A stretch of 64,000 nt of DNA from Humibacillus sp. DSM 29435 (GTDB taxonomy: Bacteria; Actinomycetota; Actinomycetes; Actinomycetales; Dermatophilaceae): the NCBI RefSeq assembly GCF_001758225.1, contig NZ_MAST01000045.1, forward strand, positions 1 through 64,000. The letters run 5' to 3'. The notes below the pieces were generated by a model. The model saw nothing but the letters and a program-made list of their open reading frames with translations. It made no database searches and was not told where the DNA came from. The position numbers and the translations under genes were made by a program. Within the stretch, counting starts at the first letter, position 1. Each line of letters opens with the position of its first letter. This document shows, piece after piece, positions 55,709-64,000 of this stretch.

Positions 55709-57327
55709 CTTCCGTTGCCCCGCAGGGGTTGCCGGCTGTCTTTCAGCAGTCGACCATCGACTATCTGGCGATCCTGCCGCTGCTGATCGTCTTCGGCGTG
55801 GCCATCGTCGGGGTGCTCGTCGAGGCGTTCGTTCCTCGAGACCGACGTCACATGGTGCAGGCCGGTCTCGCAGTCGTCGGGCTGCTCGCCGCGTTCGTGG
55901 CCGTCATCGTGGCCGCGAAACATCAGGGCCTGACCATGGGGATCACCGACGGAGCCAGTGACCGTCGCCTCTTCGCACTCGCCATCGACGGCCCGGCGCT
56001 GTTCATGCAGGGCACGATCCTGCTGCTCGGAGTGCTCGGCGTGCTGACGATGGCCGAGCGTCTCGGCGGTGTCGGGCCCGATGCGTTCACCCCGAGTGGT
56101 GCCTCGACGCCGGGGTCGCCGTTCGAGACGAACGCCTCCCGGGCGGGCGCCCTCACCTCCGAGGTGTTCCCGCTGACGATGTTCGCGATCTTCGGGATGA
56201 TCCTCTTTCCCACGACCAACGACCTCATCGGCATGTTCGTCGCTCTCGAGGTACTCTCGCTTCCGCTCTACATCCTCAGCGGTCTGGCCCGCCGGCGGCG
56301 ACTGCTGTCGCAGGAGGCGTCGCTCAAGTACTTCCTCCTCGGAGCGTTCAGCTCGGCGTTCTTCCTGTTCGGCAGCGCGCTGCTCTACGGCTACTCCGGC
56401 TCCTTCGTGCTCGGCGACATCAGCAAGGCGATCTCGACGGGCCCGATCGAGATGAACGGTCTACTCGTTCCGGGGGCGTTCCTCGTCTTCGTGGGGCTGC
56501 TCTTCAAGGTGGCGGCCGTTCCCTTCCACGCGTGGACTCCAGACGTCTACCAGGGCGCCCCGACCCCCGTGACGGGGTTCATGGCGGCCTGCACCAAGGC
56601 CGCAGCCTTCGGCGCCATCCTTCGTCTGGCGTACGTGGGTCTCGACACCGGGCGGTGGGAATGGACCAATGCCCTGGTGGTCATCGCCCTGCTCACCATG
56701 GTCGTCGGGTCGGTGCTGTCGGTGACGCAGACCGACATGAAGCGACTGCTGGCCTACTCCTCGATCGCCCACGCAGGCTTCGTGCTGGTCGGGGTGCTCG
56801 CCTTCGACAGCAAGGGCGTCGGGGCGGTGCTCTTCTACGTGGCCACCTACGGCTTCGCGATCATCGCCGCCTTCGCCATCATCTCCCTGGTCCGCCAGAA
56901 CGGCGGTGAGGCCACCCACCTGTCGCAGTGGGCGGGACTGGGCAAGCGCTACCCGCTCGTGGCGGGGGCGTTCGCCTTCCTGATGCTCGCCTTCGCGGGT
57001 ATTCCGGCCACCTCGGGCTTCATGGCGAAGTTCGCGGTGTTCTCGGCTGCGGTCGGAACCGGAGGGGCCACCGGCACGGTACTGGTGGTCGTCGGTGTGC
57101 TGTGCAGTGCCATCACCGTGTTCGTCTACGCTCGCGTCATCGTGCTGATGTACTTCGGTGACCCACCCGGCGACACCGGAGACGCCGCCAACGCGGTCGA
57201 GGTGGTGGTTCCTTCGGTCACCACCACGTTCTCCATCGCCATCGGCACCGTGATCACCCTCGCGCTCGGGGTGGTGCCGTCGGCTCTGCTCGACCTCGCC
57301 GACCGGGCCTCCCAGTTCGTGCGTTGA
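55705..57327 (+). CDS. nuoN: NADH-quinone oxidoreductase subunit N
   Basis: 540 residues from a GTG. Third antiporter-like pump. Motifs are LFPTTNDLIGMFVALEVLSLPLYILSGLARRRRLLSQEASLKYFLLGAFSSAFFLFGSALLYGYSG, FKVAAVPFHAWTPDVYQGAPTPVTGFMAACTKAAAFGAILR, TQTDMKRLLAYSSIAHAGFVLVG. Last nuo gene; the polyprenyl synthase follows after 22 bases, so the transcript may continue. Confidence 0.97.
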   Translation: MTSVAPQGLPAVFQQSTIDYLAILPLLIVFGVAIVGVLVEAFVPRDRRHMVQAGLAVVGLLAAFVAVIVAAKHQGLTMGITDGASDRRLFALAIDGPALFMQGTILLLGVLGVLTMAERLGGVGPDAFTPSGASTPGSPFETNASRAGALTSEVFPLTMFAIFGMILFPTTNDLIGMFVALEVLSLPLYILSGLARRRRLLSQEASLKYFLLGAFSSAFFLFGSALLYGYSGSFVLGDISKAISTGPIEMNGLLVPGAFLVFVGLLFKVAAVPFHAWTPDVYQGAPTPVTGFMAACTKAAAFGAILRLAYVGLDTGRWEWTNALVVIALLTMVVGSVLSVTQTDMKRLLAYSSIAHAGFVLVGVLAFDSKGVGAVLFYVATYGFAIIAAFAIISLVRQNGGEATHLSQWAGLGKRYPLVAGAFAFLMLAFAGIPATSGFMAKFAVFSAAVGTGGATGTVLVVVGVLCSAITVFVYARVIVLMYFGDPPGDTGDAANAVEVVVPSVTTTFSIAIGTVITLALGVVPSALLDLADRASQFVR

Positions 57328-57349
57328 CGCACGCCGGCCCAGGTACTCG

Positions 57350-58369
57350 ATGACGACGCACGCCACTCCGGCCGTTCTGGCCGTGCCCGGGGCCAGCCCG
57401 CGGCTGACGGCGCGGCTACAGGACGGGCTGGGCCAGGTCGACGCGCTGCTGCGGGAGGTCGTCGACCACGACGACCCCTTCATCGCCGGAGCGTCGGCCC
57501 ACCTCGTGGAAGCGGGAGGCAAACGGTTCCGTCCGTTGCTCACCCTGCTGGCCGCGGAGGTCGGTGAAGGCATCAACGAGCAGGTCGTGCGTGCTGCCGC
57601 CGGTGTCGAGCTGACCCACCTTGCCTCGCTCTACCACGACGACGTCATGGACGAGGCAAGCGTTCGTCGAGGGGTCGTCTCGGTCAACCGGGCCTACGAC
57701 AACTCGACGGCGATCCTGGTGGGCGACCTGCTCTTCGGCAAGGCGTCCGAACTGGTGGCGGGTCTCGGAGCCGAGGCGGTGCTCATCCAGGCGCAGGCGT
57801 TCGTGCGGCTGTGCTCGGGCCAGATCCGCGATGACCGGCCGTGCCCGGAGGGCGTGGACCCGGTCGACTACTACCTCGACGTGCTGGCCGACAAGACGGG
57901 CGTGCTCATCTCGACCGCCGGCCGCTACGGCACCATGTTCAGCGGAGCCTCGCCGCAGACCGTCGAGATCCTGCGTGGCTACGGCGAGAAGGTCGGCATC
58001 GCCTTCCAGCTGGCTGACGACCTCATCGACGTGTCCTCAGACGCCGAAGAGATGGGCAAGGAGCCGGGAACCGACCTGCGTGAGGGTGTCGACACGCTCG
58101 TGGTGCTGCGGGCCAAGCAGATCGCCGACCCGTCGGTGCCGGCGGACGCCCGCCTGCTCGAGCTGCTGGGCAGCGACCTCAGTGACGACGATGACGGCCT
58201 CGCCGAGGCCCTGTCGCTGCTCCGCTCCCACCGCGCCTTCACCCTGGCCACCGAGGAGACCGAAGGGGTGGCCCGCGAAGCCCAGGCCCTGCTGGACCCC
58301 CTTCCCGACAGTGACGCCAAGGCCGCGCTGCGCAGCCTGGCCCTGTCGGTCGTGCAACGCACTGGTTGA
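57350..58369 (+). CDS. Polyprenyl (probably heptaprenyl-type) diphosphate synthase
   Basis: 339 residues. A trans-prenyltransferase that lengthens allylic diphosphates with isopentenyl diphosphate; here probably the menaquinone side-chain precursor, given its neighbours. First Asp-rich motif SLYHDDVMDEASVRRG (Asp97-Asp101), second FQLADDLIDVSSDAEEMGKEPGTDLREG. GGKRFRPLLTLLAA is the IPP-binding Lys-Arg region. The residue before the first motif is not bulky (HLASLYHDD), consistent with a medium or long chain. Chain length cannot be fixed from sequence. Confidence 0.92.
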   Translation: MTTHATPAVLAVPGASPRLTARLQDGLGQVDALLREVVDHDDPFIAGASAHLVEAGGKRFRPLLTLLAAEVGEGINEQVVRAAAGVELTHLASLYHDDVMDEASVRRGVVSVNRAYDNSTAILVGDLLFGKASELVAGLGAEAVLIQAQAFVRLCSGQIRDDRPCPEGVDPVDYYLDVLADKTGVLISTAGRYGTMFSGASPQTVEILRGYGEKVGIAFQLADDLIDVSSDAEEMGKEPGTDLREGVDTLVVLRAKQIADPSVPADARLLELLGSDLSDDDDGLAEALSLLRSHRAFTLATEETEGVAREAQALLDPLPDSDAKAALRSLALSVVQRTG

Positions 58370-58400
58370 CCTGACGCGGAGCATGCGTAAGGTGCGGAAC

Positions 58401-59573
58401 ATGTCCTCTGGCGCCACCGGGTCGGTGGCGGGTCGTCTCAACAGGGCCACGGCCCTGCTGCCGGCACCCCTGGCCGTGGTCGACCTCGATGCCTTCGACC
58501 GCAACGCCGACACGTTGGTCGGGCGAGCGCACGGCCATCCGATCCGGGTGGCCACCAAGTCGCTGCGCAGCCGCCCTCTCATCGAGCGAGCCTTGGGCCG
58601 TGCGGGTTTCGAGGGGTTGATGTGCTACTCGGTGCGCGAGGCCCTCTGGTGGGCCCGGTCGGGGCACGACAACATCATGGTGGCCTACCCGAGTGTCGAC
58701 GTCGCGGCGCTCACGACTCTGGCCGGTGACCACGCCCTGACGACCGCTGTGACGGTGATGATCGACAGCGTCGAACACGTCGACTTCCTTGCTCGCGAGG
58801 TCGCGGGCCATGAGGGTCTGCGGGTCGCGGTCGACGTCGATGCCTCGTTGCGCGTTGCCGGGGCCCATCTCGGCGTGCGCCGCTCACCGACGCGAACACC
58901 CGGCGAGGTCGAGACCGTCATCAGACGAGCGCTCGAACGTGGCCTGCACGTGGTCGGGTTGATGTTCTACGACGCCCAGATCGCCGGGCTGCCCGACTCG
59001 TCGATCGCCGTGCGTCGGGTGAAGGCCTGGTCTGACCGAGATCTTCGCGACCGACGCACGCAGGTGGTCAGCGCAGCGCGGGCACTCACCCGGCTCGACT
59101 TCGTCAACGGGGGCGGCACCGGCAGCCTCGAGGTCACCGGAAAGGACCCGTCGCTGACCGAGCTGGCTGCGGGTTCGGGCCTCTATGCCCCAACCCTCTT
59201 CGACGGCTACGACGGCCTTGACCTCGTGCCGGCCGCCTTCTTCGCGACGCCGGTCGTGCGTCGACCCGCCGAAGGCGTGGTCACGACCTACGGCGGTGGC
59301 TATGTCGCCTCCGGCCCACCCGGATGGTCCCGGGTGGCCACACCGGTCGACGGTCAGGGCCTCGCCCTGACCAAGACCGAGGGAACCGGCGAGGTGCAGA
59401 CCCCGCTGCGGGGCAGGGCCGGCGACCAGCTGTCGCTCGGCGACCGGGTCTGGTTCCGCCACGCCAAGGCCGGCGAGCTGGCCGAACGGTTCACCGACTT
59501 CGCCCTGCTGCGCGGTGACGAGGTCGTCGGAACCGCGTCCACCTATCGCGGTGAAGGACAGTGCTTTGGCTGA
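58401..59573 (+). CDS. PLP-dependent amino acid deaminase/aldolase (alanine-racemase-fold)
   Basis: 390 residues. A fold-type III PLP protein: LAVVDLDAFDRNADTLVGRAHGHPIRVATKSLRSRPLIERAL (Schiff-base Lys in ATKS), DVDASLRVAGAHLGVRRSP, RLDFVNGGGTGSLEVTGKD (phosphate-binding Gly-rich loop), and a C-terminal LSLGDRVWFRHAKAGELAERF with the His/metal region of D-threonine aldolase/D-serine dehydratase relatives. Substrate unknown. The ATG at 58401 follows AAGGTG; an earlier ATG at 58383 has poor spacing. It overlaps the oxidase gene. Confidence 0.85.
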   Translation: MSSGATGSVAGRLNRATALLPAPLAVVDLDAFDRNADTLVGRAHGHPIRVATKSLRSRPLIERALGRAGFEGLMCYSVREALWWARSGHDNIMVAYPSVDVAALTTLAGDHALTTAVTVMIDSVEHVDFLAREVAGHEGLRVAVDVDASLRVAGAHLGVRRSPTRTPGEVETVIRRALERGLHVVGLMFYDAQIAGLPDSSIAVRRVKAWSDRDLRDRRTQVVSAARALTRLDFVNGGGTGSLEVTGKDPSLTELAAGSGLYAPTLFDGYDGLDLVPAAFFATPVVRRPAEGVVTTYGGGYVASGPPGWSRVATPVDGQGLALTKTEGTGEVQTPLRGRAGDQLSLGDRVWFRHAKAGELAERFTDFALLRGDEVVGTASTYRGEGQCFG

Positions 59574-60885
59574 GCAGAGTCGTGGGGTCGACTGGAGCAA
59601 CTGGGCCGGCACCGAACGGGCCCGGCTCGCGAGTCTGGCGCGCGTGCGCACCGAGGCGGAGGTGGTGGCGGCGGTGCGGCAGGCGGGTCGGCAAGGCCGA
59701 CGGGTCAAGGCGATCGGGGCCGGCCACTCGTTCACGGGGGTGGCGGTCACCGACGGGGTGGGGCTTGAGCTCGGTGCGTTGTCGGGTGTCACGACCATCG
59801 ACCCCACGCGCGGCGAGGTCACCGTGCGGGCCGGCACGCCGTTGCGGGTGCTCAGCGACGAGCTCGAGCAGCTCGGCCTGGCGTTGCCCAACCTGGGTGA
59901 CATCGACGAGCAGAGTCTGGCCGGGGCAACGGCCACCGGAACGCACGGCACCGGGCTCGGGCTACCCGGCCTCTCGGCGGGAATCCGGGGCCTGCGGATC
60001 GTGCTGGCCGACGGTTCGGTCGTCGAGTGCTCGGAGACGGTCGAACCCGACCTGTTCCAGGCTGCCCGGTTGGGGCTCGGAGCCCTTGGCGTCGTGACCG
60101 AGCTGACGGTGGCGGTGGTGCCCGCCTTCCTGCTCCACGCCGTCGAGAGACCCGAGCCGATGAGCGAGCTGCTCGGTCACCTCGACGAGATCGCCGAGGC
60201 CAACGACCACTTCGAGTTCTACTGGTTCCCGCACACCGACCGCGCCCTGACGAAGCGGAACAACCGGGTTGCTGCGGGCACGGCGGCGGTTCCCCGGAAA
60301 GCGTGGCGACGCCGTCTCGACGACGATCTGCTGAGCAACAGGGTGTTCGAGCTGACCAACCGGGTTGCGACCAGTCTGCCGCGAACGACCAAGGGCATCA
60401 ACGCCGTCGCCGCTCGGGCACTGAGCGCGAGGCAGTTCACCGAACGGTCGCATCAGGTGTTCGTGTCGTCCCGCAAGGTGCGGTTCGTGGAGTCGGAGTG
60501 GTCCTTTCCCCGGCACGCTCTGCGCGACGTGCTGCTCGAGCTGCGCGACTGGGTCGACACCCACGACGAGCGGATCTCCTTCCCGGTCGAGTGCCGGGTG
60601 GCGGCCGCTGACGACGTGTGGCTCTCGACCGCTCATGAACGCGAGAGCTGTTACGTGGCCATCCACCAGTACCACCGCCAGGTGCGCCGCGACTACTTCG
60701 CCGCGTTCGAGGCGATCGCGACCAACCATCATGGTCGGCCGCACTGGGGCAAGATCCACACCCGGGATGCCGCCTACCTGCAGGCCGCCTACCCACGTTT
60801 CGACGCCTTCGTGGCGGTGCGCGACTGGGTCGACCCGCAGCGACGGTTCGACAACCCCTACCTGCGCCGCGTTCTGGGCCCCTGA
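59566..60885 (+). CDS. FAD-dependent sugar-lactone oxidase (D-arabinono-1,4-lactone oxidase family)
   Basis: 439 residues from a TTG at 59566 (GAAGGA eight bases upstream); a GTG at 59551 is the alternative. VAO-type FAD domain: VDWSNWAGTERARLASLARVRTEAEVVAAVRQAGRQGRRVKAIGAGHSFTG, where the His of GAGHSF is the usual site of covalent FAD, then LPNLGDIDEQSLAGATATGTHGTGLGLPGLSAGIRGLRIV. The C-terminal HWGKIHTRD, with H-W-x-K and R-F-x-x-x-N-P-Y near the end, is typical of the ALO family. Oxidises sugar lactones or polyols; substrate unknown. Coupled to the aldolase gene by an 8-bp overlap. Confidence 0.88.
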   Translation: MAEQSRGVDWSNWAGTERARLASLARVRTEAEVVAAVRQAGRQGRRVKAIGAGHSFTGVAVTDGVGLELGALSGVTTIDPTRGEVTVRAGTPLRVLSDELEQLGLALPNLGDIDEQSLAGATATGTHGTGLGLPGLSAGIRGLRIVLADGSVVECSETVEPDLFQAARLGLGALGVVTELTVAVVPAFLLHAVERPEPMSELLGHLDEIAEANDHFEFYWFPHTDRALTKRNNRVAAGTAAVPRKAWRRRLDDDLLSNRVFELTNRVATSLPRTTKGINAVAARALSARQFTERSHQVFVSSRKVRFVESEWSFPRHALRDVLLELRDWVDTHDERISFPVECRVAAADDVWLSTAHERESCYVAIHQYHRQVRRDYFAAFEAIATNHHGRPHWGKIHTRDAAYLQAAYPRFDAFVAVRDWVDPQRRFDNPYLRRVLGP

Positions 60886-61147
60886 CCCGCCGCCTCTGCC
60901 CACGCCGGCGGCAATGGACCGTATCAGCGGGCCGAGGCCGCCCTCCTAGGTGCAGCAGTAGTCACGAAGGAGGGCATCATGATCGACCTGACGCAGTGTC
61001 CCGAGTGCGGGGCACCAGCCGAGATTCAGGACCGGAGCGTGCTCGAGAGCACCGACGGTCCGTTCGAGCATGTGCGGGTGGTGTGTGTGCGCCGGCACTG
61101 GTTCCTGATGCCCGTGGAGGGCCTCAGCCCCGGTCGGCCGGTGGTTT

Positions 61148-62563
<1,416 letters not shown>

Positions 62564-62739
62564 GCCCCCATCATGCCTCGCGGCGCCGGCCAGGATCACC
62601 TCGGGCATGGGGCAGTCGGAGGCCGTGAAACGGGGAAGCGTTATCGCTGTGTCCGGGTGCCGTGGCCCAGACCACATCGGCGGGAGTGGCCCGATGCCGT
62701 CAGAACCGTCGCCTGCTCCGTGACGGCACAGACGCGAGC

Positions 62740-62784
62740 AGGGGCCCTGCGGATCGACGAGCTTCTACGATCCGCAAGGCCCCT
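62740..62784 (-). terminator. Strong hairpin after the PKD-repeat gene
   Basis: AGGGGCCCTGCGGATCG (62740-62756) pairs with CGATCCGCAAGGCCCCT (62768-62784) in a 17-bp stem with one mismatch and an 11-base loop. It lies 26 bases past the PKD gene stop. No U-tract. Confidence 0.75.
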
Positions 62785-62791
62785 GACTAAG

Positions 62792-62818
62792 TCAGCCCAC
62801 TCAGCCCACTCAGCCCAC
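62792..62818. repeat. Three tandem 9-bp units (TCAGCCCAC) at the end of the PKD gene
   Basis: Three consecutive TCAGCCCAC units overlap the stop codon of the PKD-repeat gene, so on the minus strand each unit carries a TGA. Probably a small slippage product. Confidence 0.7.
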
Positions 62819-64000
62819 CGTCACCGTCTTCGTGCTCGTCGAGAACTTGCCCCAGCCGTCGGTCGTCGTGAGCGTCACCGTGTAGGTGCCGCTCGCGGCG
62901 TACGTGTGGTTGGGCGCCGAGGAGGTGCTCTGCGCGGTGAGGTCACCGAAGTCCCAAGCGTAGGTGAAGGTGTCACCGGTGTTGGGGTCTGCCGAGGTCG
63001 CGCCGCTGAAGTTGCACACGAGCGCCTGGCAGTTCGGCGGGGAGATGACGGCGGTCGGCGCCTGGTTGCCGGCCGGTTCGGTGATGGTGACCGGCAGGGT
63101 CGTCGTCGCCGTGGCGTTGTACTCGTCCTTGACGGTGAGGGTCACCGTGAAGGCGCCCGGCGTCGAGTACGAGTACGTGGGCAGCGGCCCGGAGCCGGTG
63201 CGCCCGTTGCCGTAGTTCCACGAGTACGTCAGTGTCGAGACGTTCTCGTCGGTCGAGCCGCGAGCGTCGAACGAGCAGACGTTCGCCGAGCAGGAGCCCG
63301 TGGCGCTGGCCACCGGCGGCTGGTTGCTCGGCTGGGTGACCGTCACGTTGACGTCGGGGTTGACCAGCGGGTACTGGCCGTGGTTGTCGACCGGCCGCAC
63401 GCGCACCTTGTAGGAGCCGGCCGGCAGCACCGGCGAGGTGAACGAGTACTGCGAGCCGGGGGTCCCCGGGCTGGTGAGGAACGCCGTGACGTAGCGCTCA
63501 CCGGTGCTGAACGAGCCGGAGCTGTTCATGAACTGACCGAGGCTGTTGGAGATCCCCACATCGAGCCGGGCCATCGCCACGTCGTCGAAGGCGCGTCCGC
63601 TGACGAAGATCCGGCCGTCGGTGAACGACGACCCCTCGACGGGCTGCCGGAGCGTGTCGCTGAGGTAGGGGTCCGCGTCGCCGGGGAACACGAGGTAGCG
63701 CGCGGTGGCGCCGCTCGTCGACTGGTCCTGCTGGCCGACGGTGTCGACGGCGTAGGCCGTGACGCCGAAGTTGCCGGAGGCCGGAAGGTCGACCGGCAGC
63801 GTCCACGTCGTGCTGGTGCCGCCGGGCGTGGCGAGGTTCGCGTTGAGGGTGGCGAAGTTCGCCGCCATCGTGCCGTTGGGCTGGACGTACCGCCGGGTCT
63901 CGCTGTCCTGGAGCGAGACCTTGACGGCGCTGACGCCCACGTCGTCGGTCGCAGTGCCGGAGAGGTCGAGGTGGAGGGCCTCCAGGGACTGGTCGGTGCC
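62810..64000 (-). CDS. PKD-repeat extracellular protein, C-terminal part (runs off window)
   Basis: At least 396 residues; the frame stays open to 64000, so the start is outside. The C-terminal part has two PKD (Ig-like) domains: SATGSCSANVCSFDARGSTDENVSTLTYSWNYGNGRTGSGPLPTYSYSTPGAFTVTLTVKD and AVISPPNCQALVCNFSGATSADPNTGDTFTYAWDFGDLTAQSTSSAPNHTYAASGTYTVTLTTTD, each with two Cys. Upstream are Ig-like segments (SGTATDDVGVSAVKVSLQDSETRRYVQPNGTM). Such tails occur in secreted actinobacterial proteins, sometimes with glycoside hydrolase, PQQ or kelch domains; the front part is needed to tell. Codon use is as GC-rich as its neighbours. Confidence 0.85.
   Translation of the reverse strand, partial: GTDQSLEALHLDLSGTATDDVGVSAVKVSLQDSETRRYVQPNGTMAANFATLNANLATPGGTSTTWTLPVDLPASGNFGVTAYAVDTVGQQDQSTSGATARYLVFPGDADPYLSDTLRQPVEGSSFTDGRIFVSGRAFDDVAMARLDVGISNSLGQFMNSSGSFSTGERYVTAFLTSPGTPGSQYSFTSPVLPAGSYKVRVRPVDNHGQYPLVNPDVNVTVTQPSNQPPVASATGSCSANVCSFDARGSTDENVSTLTYSWNYGNGRTGSGPLPTYSYSTPGAFTVTLTVKDEYNATATTTLPVTITEPAGNQAPTAVISPPNCQALVCNFSGATSADPNTGDTFTYAWDFGDLTAQSTSSAPNHTYAASGTYTVTLTTTDGWGKFSTSTKTVTVG

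Noticed and set aside
62564-62677. 38-residue N-terminal extension of FumC
   Set aside because: Not seen in fumarases; the ATG at 62563 gives the normal N-terminus.

Overview
The window is high-GC DNA from an actinobacterium. The gene content points to a member of the Micrococcales, and an Intrasporangiaceae/Dermatophilaceae-like organism is my best guess: Rex-hemACDB, a 32-residue bS22 ribosomal protein, a BldC-like HTH protein, an archaeal-type AspRS, a complete nuoA-N operon, and a full menaquinone pathway with MenJ. The genus call is inference; no rRNA or tRNA gene was seen in the window.

Layout. 1-915: the end of an IS3-family element that has cut off the 5' part of an acuC-type deacetylase gene. 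945-1434: a 51-bp tandem repeat, then what looks like a translational T-box leader for an AspRS-type enzyme. 2986-6996: HTH protein, bS22, an SDR protein, an acyltransferase with a histone-H1-like N-terminus, and a glutaredoxin-like protein. 7086-14874: a Rex operator, then rex-hemA-hemC-hemD-hemB-marR and hemL (tetrapyrrole synthesis). 14926-21041: DinB and dodecin proteins, a histidine phosphatase, and a System II cytochrome c maturation operon (TlpA/ResA, CcdA, ResB, CcsB). 21171-38231: menaquinone genes menA, menE, menB, menC, menD, menF and menG, interrupted by two paralogous WXG100-type toxin/immunity cassettes in opposite orientations, an MFS protein, an alpha/beta hydrolase, a RidA/TetR pair and a NUDIX gene. 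38276-38666: a second 51-bp tandem repeat. 38796-58369: menJ, nuoA-N and a polyprenyl diphosphate synthase. 58401-64000: a PLP aldolase/deaminase, an FAD sugar-lactone oxidase, a small CPxCG protein, fumC, and the end of a PKD-repeat protein that runs off the window.

How it fits together. Most of the window builds one respiratory chain: heme and cytochrome c, the menaquinone head group and its prenyl tail, side-chain reduction (MenJ), and NADH dehydrogenase I, with fumarase nearby. I see three candidate Rex operators, in front of rex-hem, menJ and nuo, which would tie these units to the NADH/NAD+ ratio.

The least expected items are the T-box leader, the twin toxin/immunity cassettes with a leftover immunity fragment, the two 51-bp repeat families, and a 41-codon reading frame joined by ATGA overlaps between nuoD and nuoE. 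All calls come from reading the sequence; no database search was run.
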